A stretch of DNA of 64,000 nt from Rubellimicrobium arenae (GCF_017916295.1 NZ_JAFMSS010000016.1:10265-74264); one strand, 5' to 3'. Counted from the first letter of the stretch, positions 44,842-53,152 are shown. Notes: generated from the letters alone by a model not told the origin. Numbers and translations: made by a program.

Positions 44842-45426
44842 GTGCGCCGCACCATTCTCGCCCTGCTCCTTCTCACCGCGCTGCCGGCCTGCACGGACTT
44901 GGCGTCGCCTGGGGTCTTTGCCCCTGGCCCGGGGCGGGAGGCCGATCCGCTCGTCGCCGGGCACCGCCTGATGACAGCGGGCGAATACCAACTCGCGCTC
45001 AAGGCCTATCTTCGCGCGGCCGCACGCGAGGGGCTCACGCCCGATGTCCTGGCGGCCATCGGAACCGCCGACCTGCGCCTGGGGCGCCTGGGCCAGGCCG
45101 AAGGCTACCTGCGGCAGGCCGTCGAAGAGGACCCCGGATACGTTTCAGCCTGGAACAACCTGGGCGTCCTCCTGATGGAACGGCAGGACTACGGCGAGGC
45201 GGCCGAGGTGTTCCGCCGGGCCTACGCCGCCGACAACGGGAACAGCGATACGATCCGGGACAACCTGCGCCTGGCGCTCGCGCGGATGAAGGACCCGGCC
45301 TACTCGGGCGTGGCCCCCCTGGGCGAGGACACGAGCGTCGCCACCGCTCAACGCCACGCGACGGACACCCCCCTGCCCACAACCCCATTTCACATCCTTG
45401 AGGCATCTGATGGCCCGGATCACTGA
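44842..45426 (+). CDS. TPR lipoprotein of the Tad locus (TadD-like)
   Basis: Lipoprotein of 194 residues from GTG 44842: N-terminal helix ending at LLLLTALPAC (lipobox) and three or four tetratricopeptide repeats such as LAAIGTADLRLGRLGQAEGY and AWNNLGVLLMERQDYGEAAE. Such TadD-type pilotins help secretin assembly. The C-terminus overlaps the next TPR gene by 17 bases. The shared location and lipid anchoring suggest a pair of pilotins, but separate roles are not known. Confidence 0.85.
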   Translation: MRRTILALLLLTALPACTDLASPGVFAPGPGREADPLVAGHRLMTAGEYQLALKAYLRAAAREGLTPDVLAAIGTADLRLGRLGQAEGYLRQAVEEDPGYVSAWNNLGVLLMERQDYGEAAEVFRRAYAADNGNSDTIRDNLRLALARMKDPAYSGVAPLGEDTSVATAQRHATDTPLPTTPFHILEASDGPDH

Positions 45427-46273
45427 CATCCTTAGAACTTCATTCCGGCCGGCTGTCCCCGGTCTGGTCCTCCTTGCCCTGGCCGCCTGCGCCCCGACCG
45501 GCGAACAGGAGGTGCAGCGCGCGCTTCGCGATGTCGACGTCATCGACCAGTCGGGCCTGAACGACGTCATGATGTCGGTTGCCTCGCCCGAAGAGGCCGT
45601 CGCCTATTTCACCCGGGTCACCCGGGAGGCCCCCGATCGGATCGACCTGCAGCGCGGGCTGGCCAAGTCGCTCCTTCGGGCCGGCCAGACGACCGAGGGG
45701 GTTGCCGCATGGGAAGCCGTGGCCCGCCGCGCCGACGCCACGGACGCGGACAGGGTGGATCTGGCTGGCGCCTATATCCGTACCAATGAATGGGATCGGG
45801 CGCGGGCCATGCTGGGAACCGTGCCTCCAACCTTCGAAAGCTATGAACGCTATCGCTACGAAGCGATGGTCGCCGACGCGGCCGAGGACTGGGCCCGGGC
45901 CGACAGCTACTACGAGACCGCGGCCGGGCTCACGACCACCCCGGCGGGCGTGCTGAACAACTGGGGCTACTCCAAGCTCACCCGAGGGGACTACCTGGCG
46001 GCCGAGCGGCTCTTTACCGACGCGCTCCGGCACGAACCGGACCTCTTCACGGCCAAGAACAACCTTGTCATGGCCCGAGGCGCACAGCGGAACTACACGC
46101 TGCCGGTGGTTCCCATGACCCAGCAGGAACGCGCCCAGCTTCTCTACACGCTCGCTCTGGCCGCCATCAAACAGAACGACCTCACCATCGGGCGCGGTCT
46201 CCTTCAGGATGCGGTCGAAACCAGTCCTGTTCATTTCGAGGAAGCATCCCGCGCCCTCGAGGCTCTGGGCTGA
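45410..46273 (+). CDS. second TPR lipoprotein of the Tad locus
   Basis: Lipoprotein of 287 residues from ATG 45410, with lipobox LAAC at residue 27 or so. TPR-like helical repeats are seen as RGLAKSLLRAGQTTEGVAAW, AGVLNNWGYSKLTRGDYLAA and ERLFTDALRHEPDLFTAKNN. TadD is expected at this place; whether this or the preceding gene is the orthologue is unclear. It is four bases from the peptidase gene tadV. Confidence 0.85.
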   Translation: MARITDILRTSFRPAVPGLVLLALAACAPTGEQEVQRALRDVDVIDQSGLNDVMMSVASPEEAVAYFTRVTREAPDRIDLQRGLAKSLLRAGQTTEGVAAWEAVARRADATDADRVDLAGAYIRTNEWDRARAMLGTVPPTFESYERYRYEAMVADAAEDWARADSYYETAAGLTTTPAGVLNNWGYSKLTRGDYLAAERLFTDALRHEPDLFTAKNNLVMARGAQRNYTLPVVPMTQQERAQLLYTLALAAIKQNDLTIGRGLLQDAVETSPVHFEEASRALEALG

Positions 46274-46276
46274 CGG

Positions 46277-46780
46277 ATGGGAACCCCTCCCGATGTCGCG
46301 ATCTGGTTCCTGCTCGGCACCACACCCGTCCTGGCCTGGGCCGCTCTTTCGGACCTGAGCCGGCTGAAGATCCCCAACCGCGCCGTCCTGATGCTGGCGG
46401 GCCTGTTCCTGATCGGCGGACTGATGCTCCTGCCCCTGCGCTCCTGGACCATCGAAGACTGGGGCACCCGCTGGCCCCAGCTGATCGTGGTCCTGCTTGT
46501 CGGCATGGCCCTCCATGGCGCAGGCCTGCTTGGGGCCGGTGACGCGAAGCTGGCCGCCGTGATCATGCCCTTCGTCGCGCCTCTGGATCTGGTCCTGTTC
46601 CTGCGCCTCTGCGCAGTGGTGTTCCTGCTCGCTTGGGGCCTTCATACCGCGGCCCGCTGGAGCCTTGGCCCGCGATTGGCCCCCGGTTGGGTCAGCTGGT
46701 CGTCGGGGCCACGCTTTCCCATGGGAATCGCCCTGGGTGGCGCCCTCATCAGCTATCTTCTGATGGCCGCGGCGGGCTGA
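46277..46780 (+). CDS. prepilin peptidase TadV/CpaA
   Basis: Membrane aspartic peptidase of 167 residues, family A24, cleaving Flp pilin leaders. The catalytic aspartates are in SDLSRLKIPNRAV and GAGDAKLAAVI, with the usual IPN and GxGDxK contexts. There are four or five helices. Short A24A-like proteins of this type lack a methylase domain. It ends the Tad cluster. Confidence 0.92.
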   Translation: MGTPPDVAIWFLLGTTPVLAWAALSDLSRLKIPNRAVLMLAGLFLIGGLMLLPLRSWTIEDWGTRWPQLIVVLLVGMALHGAGLLGAGDAKLAAVIMPFVAPLDLVLFLRLCAVVFLLAWGLHTAARWSLGPRLAPGWVSWSSGPRFPMGIALGGALISYLLMAAAG

Positions 46781-47143
46781 TGCCGCGCACCCTCCCCAAT
46801 TCCGCCATACTGGACCACCATCTCTTGGTCACGATCGTCCACCAAGGTCGCTTGCCATGAACATCGCGGTCACGGCCTCGCCCGGCCCGCAGCCCGGCGC
46901 CACGTGCCTCCCGAAACGCGGCCCCCAGACCACGACGGGCCTGCTGATCGTCCCGACCTGGGCCGTGCCGGTCAGAGAGGTGGATCCAGCATCGTCCGGT
47001 CAAGGCATCGGTCGATCAGGCCGTCCAGGTGGACGCCTCGTGGACCGCAGTTCGGCCCGGGCCGCCTATCGGCTCTGCACGCAAGCCCCTGCCCGGACGA
47101 GGAGCCAGCTGGGGTTGCAATTTCCATTCAGGCGCAATGACCC
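46781..47143. other. non-genic region with possible gene remnant
   Basis: A 363-bp stretch after the Tad locus. It holds a nested palindrome and an open frame 46857-47147 (96 codons, ATG start) that overlaps the next gene as ATGA. Only the first 45 or so codons have GC-rich third positions; the bias then seems to move to another frame (about 47000-47060). I read this as a possible decayed or frameshifted gene, not a confident CDS. Confidence 0.45.
46824..46846. repeat. nested palindrome before a small open frame
   Basis: Outer arms CTTGGT and ACCAAG flank an inner perfect palindrome ACGATCGT, with one and two bases between. It ends ten bases before an ATG at 46857 and overlaps its AAGG. Symmetric operators look like this; no U-tract follows, so a terminator role is unlikely. 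Confidence 0.5.
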
Positions 47144-47683
47144 ATGACGGACAGCCCACACCCCGGAGCACGACCCGCCTTGCGCGAGCCGTTCGAACCG
47201 TCCGCCATGGCCAGGATCGTCAGCCCATCGAACCTCATCTCCGTCCTGATCGACGCCACGAGATCCCACGGAGGCGACCGGGGGATCGTCGCCCTGTTTC
47301 ATGCCGCATTCCTGGGCCGTCCCAATGCATCGGATCTGCCAGACCTCGCGGAACGGCTCCTTGCTTCGGATTACATCGCGCATTGCAGCACGCCGGTGGA
47401 GCATGTGACGGCCCAGGGGCTGATCGCGTCCTGGCGTCGGCTGGGCGCAGCCGTGCCGGACCTCGGGATCGCGGTGGCCGAAATGCTGCAGGACGGCAAC
47501 CGCTGGATCGTTCGGTCGTCCTTGACAGGGACGCCCATGGGTCGCTTCCTTGGGATCGAACCCACGGGGCGGAGCTTCTGCATCCAGGCCATCCATATTC
47601 ACCGGCTTGAGGACGGCAGAATCGCCGAAAGCTGGCTTGTGGAGGATTGGTCCGGGGCGATGCGTCAACTCACGCGGGATTGA
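47144..47683 (+). CDS. SnoaL-like (ester cyclase) protein
   Basis: A 179-residue protein resembling the SnoaL-like polyketide cyclase/ester cyclase group of the NTF2 fold. Support comes from GRFLGIEPTGRSFCIQAIHI and RLEDGRIAESWLVEDWSGAM near the end, which match the conserved G-x-PTG and W-x-D-G/W pattern. The N-terminal 30 residues are poorly ordered. Its role is unknown. ATG overlaps the end of a possible decayed frame upstream. The helicase gene follows after 67 bases. Confidence 0.8.
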   Translation: MTDSPHPGARPALREPFEPSAMARIVSPSNLISVLIDATRSHGGDRGIVALFHAAFLGRPNASDLPDLAERLLASDYIAHCSTPVEHVTAQGLIASWRRLGAAVPDLGIAVAEMLQDGNRWIVRSSLTGTPMGRFLGIEPTGRSFCIQAIHIHRLEDGRIAESWLVEDWSGAMRQLTRD

Positions 47684-47750
47684 GGGGTGTCCGGCCGGGC
47701 TCGACGCTGCGCCCTACCCCAGGCCGGGCCGCCGCGCTATCTCCGGTCGC

Positions 47751-50147
47751 ATGACCCTGCCTGCGCGCCTCGCTCCGTTCTTTGCCCGCCGGGGCTGGGC
47801 GCTGCACCGTCATCAGGCCGAGATGCTGGACCGGTCGGACGAACCGGCGCTTCTTCTCATCGCGCCCACCGGGGCGGGCAAGACGCTCTCGGGCTTCCTT
47901 CCGACCATCGCCGAGCTGGCCGAGGCTCCCCGGTCCGGCCTCCACACCCTCTATGTCTCCCCTCTCAAGGCGCTGGCGACCGACATCAAGCGCAACCTCC
48001 TCACGCCCGTTGAGGAACTGGGCCTGCCGATCCGGATCGAGGACCGCACCGGCGACACATCGCAGGCCGCCCGCAAGCGACAACGCGTGGACCCGCCCCA
48101 CATCCTGCTCACAACACCCGAAAGCCTGGCGTTGCTGCTGTCCTATGAGGACGCCCCCAAGATCTTCGAAGGCCTGTCCCGCATCGTCGTGGACGAGATT
48201 CACGCCCTGGCCGAATCCAAGCGCGGAGACCAGTTGTTCCTGAGCCTGTCCCGGCTTGAAGCCATCGCTCCCGGCCTGCGTCGCGTCGGCCTTTCGGCCA
48301 CCGTGGACAACCCGCAGGAGATCGCGCAACTCCTGGCCCGCAACCCCCAGCCCTGCGCCATCCTCCACGCCGACCCGGGCGAGGAGCCGGACCTGTCCAT
48401 GCTCGACGCCGGACGTGCGCCGCCCTGGGCCGGGGGCGCGGCCCTCCACGCGATCCCGGCGGTGCTGGAGGAGGTCAAGCGGCACAAGACCACGCTGATC
48501 TTCCACAACACCCGCGCGCAGGCCGAGGTGTTCTTCCACAACCTCTGGCTCCAGAACGACGACGGCCTGCCCATCGCCATCCACCACGGGTCGCTCTCGC
48601 GCGAGCAGCGGCAGGCGGTGGAGGCGGCCATGTTGCGCGGCGACCTCAAGGCCATCGTCTGCACCGGCACGCTCGACCTCGGCATCGACTGGGGCGACGT
48701 GGACCTCGTGATCCAGATGGGCGGACCGAAATACGTCAAGCGACTCGTGCAGCGGATCGGGCGCGCCAATCACCGCGCGGGCGTGCCGTCCAAGGCAATC
48801 CTGGTGCCCGCCAACCGCTTCGAGGTGCTGGAATGCACCTGCGCCATCGCGGCCGCGCGCCTGGGCGACCTTGACGGCACCCCCCGTGGGCCGGGCCCGC
48901 TCGATGTCCTGTGTCAGCACATCCTGATCCGCGCCTGCGCCGGGCCCTTCGCGGCCGACGACCTTTACGCCGAGGTCCGCACGGTTGGGGGATATGCCAG
49001 CCTTTCCCGCGCGGCCTTTGACGACTGCCTGGAGTTCTGCGCCACGGGGGGTTACGCGCTGCGGGCCTATGACCGCTGGAAGCGGCTCATGCTGCGCGAC
49101 GGGTTCTGGCAGTTGCGCGACCCGCGCGCGGCCAAGCGGATCCGCATGAACATCGGCACCATCGAGGACACGGGCAGCCTGAACGTCCGCCTCCGCTCGG
49201 GCGCGCATCTGGGCGAGATCGAGGAATACTTCGCCTCGACGCTCACTCCGGGGGACACCTTCCTGATCGGCGGTCAGGTCGTCCGTTTCGAATCCCTGCG
49301 CGAGATGACGGTCGAGGTCACGCGCCGCCGCGACGCCAACCCCCGCGTGGCGAGCTTCGGCGGCGGCAAGTTCCCGACCTCGGTCGCCCTGACCCACCGG
49401 ATCCTGGATCTTCTCCAGCAGTCGGATTGGCCCGAGCTGCCCCGCCACACGGCCGAATGGCTGAACCTCCAGCGACGATTCTCCAAGCTGCCCGAGGCCG
49501 ACCGCATGCTGGTCGAGACCTTCGAGGCCGAGGAGCGCTGGCACGCTGCCTTCTGGGGCTTCGCGGGCTGGAACGCGCACCAGACCCTCGGGCTGCTGCT
49601 GACCCATCGGATGGAGCAGCGCGGGCTCGATCCGCTGGGCTTCGTCGCCACCGACTACGCCCTTCTCATCACCGGCCTGCGCGAGGTCGAGGACCCGGCA
49701 AGCCTCCTCGATCCCCGCGACATCCGCGAGGGGTTCGAGACTTGGCTCCAGGGCAACGCCGTGATGAAGCGCACCTTCCGGGGCGTGGCGACCATCGCCG
49801 GCCTGATCGAGAAGAACCTGCCCGGGCAGCGCAAGACCGGGCGGCAGGCGACATTCTCCACCGACATCCTCTACGACACGCTGGTCAAGTACGACCCCGA
49901 CCACCTGCTGCTGCGGGTCACGCGCGAACAGGCGCAGCACGGCCTCGTGGACTTCGGCCGGATCGAGGAGATGCTGTCCCGCATCCAGGGCCGGGTGGAC
50001 CATGTGCGGGCGAAGCGCGTGACCCCTCTGGCCGCCCCCCTTCTCCTGGAGCGTGGACGCGTTCCCGTCGCGGGGGCGGCGCGCGAACGGCTCATGGCCG
50101 AACAGGCGGCCCGGCTGCTGGAGGAGGCCGGGATCGAGGCCCTGTGA
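47751..50147 (+). CDS. Lhr-type (ligase-associated) DEXH helicase
   Basis: Superfamily 2 helicase of 798 residues. Walker A is LIAPTGAGKTLSGFLPT, the DEIH box is VVDEIHALAESKRGDQLF, and the helicase C part is IVCTGTLDLGIDWGDVDLV and RLVQRIGRANHRAG. The C-terminal winged-helix and Lhr-specific regions follow. This type is found with a PdeM nuclease, an exonuclease and an ATP-dependent DNA ligase in a DNA-damage response operon. Here pdeM follows after 47 bases, but ligase and exonuclease genes are not adjacent. Confidence 0.92.
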   Translation: MTLPARLAPFFARRGWALHRHQAEMLDRSDEPALLLIAPTGAGKTLSGFLPTIAELAEAPRSGLHTLYVSPLKALATDIKRNLLTPVEELGLPIRIEDRTGDTSQAARKRQRVDPPHILLTTPESLALLLSYEDAPKIFEGLSRIVVDEIHALAESKRGDQLFLSLSRLEAIAPGLRRVGLSATVDNPQEIAQLLARNPQPCAILHADPGEEPDLSMLDAGRAPPWAGGAALHAIPAVLEEVKRHKTTLIFHNTRAQAEVFFHNLWLQNDDGLPIAIHHGSLSREQRQAVEAAMLRGDLKAIVCTGTLDLGIDWGDVDLVIQMGGPKYVKRLVQRIGRANHRAGVPSKAILVPANRFEVLECTCAIAAARLGDLDGTPRGPGPLDVLCQHILIRACAGPFAADDLYAEVRTVGGYASLSRAAFDDCLEFCATGGYALRAYDRWKRLMLRDGFWQLRDPRAAKRIRMNIGTIEDTGSLNVRLRSGAHLGEIEEYFASTLTPGDTFLIGGQVVRFESLREMTVEVTRRRDANPRVASFGGGKFPTSVALTHRILDLLQQSDWPELPRHTAEWLNLQRRFSKLPEADRMLVETFEAEERWHAAFWGFAGWNAHQTLGLLLTHRMEQRGLDPLGFVATDYALLITGLREVEDPASLLDPRDIREGFETWLQGNAVMKRTFRGVATIAGLIEKNLPGQRKTGRQATFSTDILYDTLVKYDPDHLLLRVTREQAQHGLVDFGRIEEMLSRIQGRVDHVRAKRVTPLAAPLLLERGRVPVAGAARERLMAEQAARLLEEAGIEAL

Positions 50148-50194
50148 CGTCGGACCCCTTGCCGGACCCGACATGCTGGTTCAGAGAACAGGTC

Positions 50195-50884
50195 ATGAAC
50201 GGCATGTCCTATTCCTTTGCGCTGAACGGCACGCATTGCCTGGCGCTCCCCTCTGGGGCGCTGTTCGTGCCGTCCGAAAACCTGCTCTGCGTCTCCGATC
50301 TCCACATGGCCAAGTCCGAGCGGGTCGCGCGGCGGCGCGGGCTCATGCTGCCACCCTACGAGACTCGCGCCACGCTCGACCGGCTTGCGCAGGACATCGA
50401 GGCCGCCAAGCCCACCTGCGTCGTCGCGCTGGGGGACTCCTTTGACGACCTCGCCGCAAGCGAGGCGTTGGACCCCGAGGACCGCGCGCGGCTGATCGCG
50501 CTTCAGGACGGTCGGCGCTGGGTGTGGATCGAGGGCAACCATGACGCCGGGCCGAATGACCATGGAGGCGAGGGCTGCCACAGCCTCTCGGCCGGGGGGC
50601 TCACCTTCCGGCACATCGCTGACGCGGCTTCCGAGCCGGGGGAAGTGTCGGGGCATTATCATCCGAAATACGGCCTTCCCGGCTTTGCCGAACGCCGCCG
50701 CTGCTTCGTGGTGGATGGCCGTCGTCTGATCCTTCCAGCCTATGGCACCTACACCGGCGGGCTGGACGCGCGCGAGCCTGTGCTGCGCCACCTGTTCGCC
50801 GACAAGGCCCTAGCCGTCCTGACCGGCGCCCGGGCGATGCCCGTCCCTCTCCCGCCGGCGCGGGAACACTCCCGCCGCGCCTGA
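50195..50884 (+). CDS. pdeM: ligase-associated metallophosphoesterase PdeM
   Basis: Metallophosphoesterase of 229 residues matching the ligase-associated endonuclease PdeM. The metal motifs are CVSDLHMAKSERVARRRG (DxH), VVALGDSFDDLAAS (GD), IEGNHDAGPND (GNHD) and GEVSGHYHPKYG (GHxH). Together these coordinate two metals. The helicase partner is directly upstream. A stretch at the C-terminus is Pro/Arg-rich. ATG 50195 is preceded by a weak ribosome binding site. Confidence 0.93.
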   Translation: MNGMSYSFALNGTHCLALPSGALFVPSENLLCVSDLHMAKSERVARRRGLMLPPYETRATLDRLAQDIEAAKPTCVVALGDSFDDLAASEALDPEDRARLIALQDGRRWVWIEGNHDAGPNDHGGEGCHSLSAGGLTFRHIADAASEPGEVSGHYHPKYGLPGFAERRRCFVVDGRRLILPAYGTYTGGLDAREPVLRHLFADKALAVLTGARAMPVPLPPAREHSRRA

Positions 50885-50972
50885 CCGGCCAAACCACCCC
50901 CTTGACAACAGGACAGGTCGGCCGGGATCAGCCGATCCCGTCAACGCATCCAGCGATCCACGACCAAGCCCT

Positions 50973-51000
50973 TTACATAAAATAGAACTTATATAAGATT
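50973..51000 (+). promoter_or_regulatory. promoter with palindromic operator for the arsR-type gene
   Basis: TTTACA at 50973-50978 and TAAGAT at 50995-51000 form a plausible -35/-10 pair with a 16-base spacer. The perfect palindrome CTTATATAAG (50989-50998) overlaps the -10 region. The segment is the most AT-rich in the window. It is a good candidate for autoregulation by the ArsR-type protein. Confidence 0.6.
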
Positions 51001-51020
51001 GGCTGCATGGAGGGATTCCC

Positions 51021-51350
51021 ATGGCTCTGATCGACCAGACTCTCCTGGCGCTTGCAGACCCGACCCGCCGGGCCATCCTGGCGCGGCTCGCGCAGGGCGA
51101 AGCGACCGTCATGGAACTGGCCGCTCCCTTCCGGATGACCCAGCCGGCCATCTCCCATCACTTGAAGGTCTTGGAAAAGGCCGGACTGATCGCTCGGAGC
51201 CGCGAGGGCACCCGTCGTCCCTGCCGCCTCACGCCTGTCGGACTTGCCCCCCTCGACGCCTGGCTCTCCGATCTGCGCGCCAACCTTGAACGCAGCTTCG
51301 CCCGCCTCGACGACCTTCTCGCCGAAGGCGACCCCCCCGAGGAGACCTGA
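51021..51350 (+). CDS. ArsR-family transcriptional regulator
   Basis: Winged-helix repressor-like protein of 109 residues. The helix-turn-helix is VMELAAPFRMTQPAISHHLK, with a wing in GLIARSREGTRRPCRL. No cysteine pair typical of metal sensing is visible, so this is the metal-independent type that often controls an adjacent SRPBCC gene. ATG 51021 is preceded by GGAGGG. Two bases separate it from the next gene. Confidence 0.92.
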   Translation: MALIDQTLLALADPTRRAILARLAQGEATVMELAAPFRMTQPAISHHLKVLEKAGLIARSREGTRRPCRLTPVGLAPLDAWLSDLRANLERSFARLDDLLAEGDPPEET

Positions 51351-51352
51351 CC

Positions 51353-51841
51353 ATGCCCCTGAACGTCGAACGAACCTCTCCCACCACGCTTGTCGTGACC
51401 CGGCCCTTTGCCGCGCCGCTCCAGCGCGTCTGGGATGCCCATATCCGCCCCGATCTCCTGCGGCGCTGGATGAACGGCTACGAGGGTTGGATGCTGTCGA
51501 CCTGCGAGGTCGACGCCCGACCCGGCGGCGCGATCCGCTATGAGTGGAGCAATCCGGCCATGGGCGGAGGCTTCCACCTCACCGGCCATTTCGAGATCGT
51601 GGAACCGCCCGCGCAGGGCCGTGCCCGCACGGTCCATGTGGAGGTGATGCACCTGCCCGACCCGACGCCGCCCAACACCGTCGAGACGCGCTTCGACGCC
51701 ACCGAGGGCGGCACCCTCCTCACCATGACCATGCAGGTGGACGACCCGGCCTCGATGGAGGCGATGATCGCCACGGGCATGACCGACGGGATGGAATGGA
51801 GCTACGCCCAGCTCGATGCGCTGGAGGCCGAAGCGGCCTGA
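51353..51841 (+). CDS. SRPBCC (AHSA1-like) domain protein
   Basis: A 162-residue protein of the START-like/AHSA1 fold: RPFAAPLQRVWDAHIRPDLL, then WMLSTCEVDARPGGAIRYEW, and TRFDATEGGTLLTMTMQ. Such proteins bind a hydrophobic ligand in a central cavity; the ligand is unknown. It is adjacent to an ArsR-type regulator, a very common pair, which suggests co-expression and ligand-linked control. It is convergent with folD. Confidence 0.92.
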   Translation: MPLNVERTSPTTLVVTRPFAAPLQRVWDAHIRPDLLRRWMNGYEGWMLSTCEVDARPGGAIRYEWSNPAMGGGFHLTGHFEIVEPPAQGRARTVHVEVMHLPDPTPPNTVETRFDATEGGTLLTMTMQVDDPASMEAMIATGMTDGMEWSYAQLDALEAEAA

Positions 51842-51859
51842 GCGAGGGCCCGGAACGCA

Positions 51860-51886
51860 GACGGGCGAGCCAGCGGCCCGCCCGTC
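51860..51886. terminator. hairpin between the SRPBCC gene and folD
   Basis: GACGGGCG and CGCCCGTC pair over eight bases with an 11-base loop. It lies between convergent genes and may end transcription from both sides. No T-tract is visible on either strand. Confidence 0.35.
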
Positions 51887-51908
51887 CGAAGGGTCGAGGT
51901 GGGTCCGG

Positions 51909-52838
51909 TCAGACCGTCAGGCCCTCGGGCTCGGACAGGCCGTTCGCCCGGCAGCAGGCGGTCACGGTGTTCGCCAGAAGGCAGGCGATGGTCATGGGAC
52001 CCACGCCGCCCGGCACCGGGGTGATCGCGCCCGCGACCGCGGCGGCCGAGGCGTAGTCCACGTCGCCCACCAGCACGTCCTTGCCGTTCGGGCCCGCCGT
52101 GCGGTTGATGCCGACGTCGATCACCGTCGCGCCCGGCTTGATCCAGTCGCCCTTGACCATCTCGGGCCGGCCCACGGCGGCCACCACGATGTCGGCGCGG
52201 CGGACGACGCCCGGCAGGTCCTTGGTCTTGCTGTGCGCGATGGTCACCGTCGCGCTGTCGCCCAGCAGCAGCTGCGCCATCGGCTTGCCGACGATGTTCG
52301 ACCGCCCGATCACCACGGCGTCCATCCCGGCCAGCGACCCGTGCAGGTCGCGCAGCAGGAGAAGGCAGCCCAGCGGCGTGCAGGGCACCATCGCCTTTTG
52401 CCCCGTTCCCAGCAGCCCCACGTTCGAGATGTGGAACCCGTCCACGTCCTTCTCGGGCGCGATGGAGTTGATCACGAGGTCGCTGTTCAGGTGCCTGGGC
52501 AGCGGCAGCTGCACAAGGATGCCGTGAACGGCCGGGTCCTCGTTCAGCTGCCGGACCAACGCCAGCAGCTCCTCCTCGGAGGTGTCGGCGGACAGCTTGT
52601 GCTCGTAGCTGTTCATGCCAGCCTCAAGGGTCTGCTTGCCCTTGGAGCGGACATAGACGGAGGACGCCGGGTCCTCGCCCACCAGCACCACGGCCAGGCC
52701 GGGGGTAATGCCGTGGTCGGCCTTGAGCCGGGCCACATGCTCGGCCACCCGGCCGCGGATCTTGGCCGCGAAGGCCTTGCCGTCGATCACCTGAGCCGTC
52801 ATCGCTCCATCCTTCGTCGCGGTCGCCTGAGCCGTCAT
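51909..52838 (-). CDS. folD: bifunctional methylene-THF dehydrogenase/methenyl-THF cyclohydrolase
   Basis: FolD, interconverting methylene-, methenyl- and formyl-THF in the cytosol; 309 residues from 52838, or 297 from 52802. Visible are YVRSKGKQTLEAGM (catalytic Lys region), HGILVQLPLPRHL, PEKDVDGFHISNVG, VVIGRSNIVGKPMAQLL (NADP loop) and ITPVPGGVGPMTIACLL. The chorismate mutase stop overlaps ATG 52838 (ATGA), while ATG 52802 matches the usual family start. Both starts lie in a 14-bp direct repeat, an in-frame duplication. Part of an fhs-chorismate mutase-folD operon. Confidence 0.95.
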   Translation of the reverse strand: MTAQATATKDGAMTAQVIDGKAFAAKIRGRVAEHVARLKADHGITPGLAVVLVGEDPASSVYVRSKGKQTLEAGMNSYEHKLSADTSEEELLALVRQLNEDPAVHGILVQLPLPRHLNSDLVINSIAPEKDVDGFHISNVGLLGTGQKAMVPCTPLGCLLLLRDLHGSLAGMDAVVIGRSNIVGKPMAQLLLGDSATVTIAHSKTKDLPGVVRRADIVVAAVGRPEMVKGDWIKPGATVIDVGINRTAGPNGKDVLVGDVDYASAAAVAGAITPVPGGVGPMTIACLLANTVTACCRANGLSEPEGLTV

Positions 52839-52839
52839 C
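52790..52839 (-). repeat. 14-bp direct repeat duplicating the folD start
   Basis: GATGACGGCTCAGG occurs twice, 36 bases apart, at 52826-52839 and 52790-52803 on the minus strand. Each copy carries an ATG and codes MTAQ, in the same frame (12 codons apart). Each has its own GGAG-type ribosome binding site. It looks like a tandem duplication of the start region. Confidence 0.85.
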
Positions 52840-53152
52840 TCGTCTCCTCGTGTCCCCATTCGGGGCCAAGAACCCCTTCCTCGCGGGCGATCGACCAGTC
52901 GATCAGGCGCCGCCACAGCTTCTCGATCAGGTCAGGCGGCAGGCCATGGACGTCGGCCTCGCGGCGCACGTTGGCCACCACCTCCTCCACGCGCGGGGTG
53001 ATCCGCGCGGGCATCTTGAGCGGTCCCTTGATCTGCGCGGCCCGGTCGATATAGGCCGTCCGCTCCGCGAAGAGCGCCACGAGCTCCCGGTCCACCCGGT
53101 CGATCTCGGCCCGGATGTCGGCCATGGTCGTGCAGTCGTTCGGTCGCTTCAT
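52835..53152 (-). CDS. chorismate mutase (AroQ type)
   Basis: A 105-residue all-helical chorismate mutase: MADIRAEIDRVDRELVALFA with the first catalytic Arg, ERTAYIDRAAQIKGPLKMPA with the Lys, and PRVEEVVANVRREADVHG. It converts chorismate to prephenate for Phe/Tyr; some relatives are isochorismate-pyruvate lyases. Start at 53152 gives MKRPNDCTTMAD; the second Met nine residues on is also possible. It lies between two folate enzymes, 58 bases after fhs and overlapping folD. The link to folate may be through chorismate-derived pABA or just operon capture. Confidence 0.9.
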   Translation of the reverse strand: MKRPNDCTTMADIRAEIDRVDRELVALFAERTAYIDRAAQIKGPLKMPARITPRVEEVVANVRREADVHGLPPDLIEKLWRRLIDWSIAREEGVLGPEWGHEETR

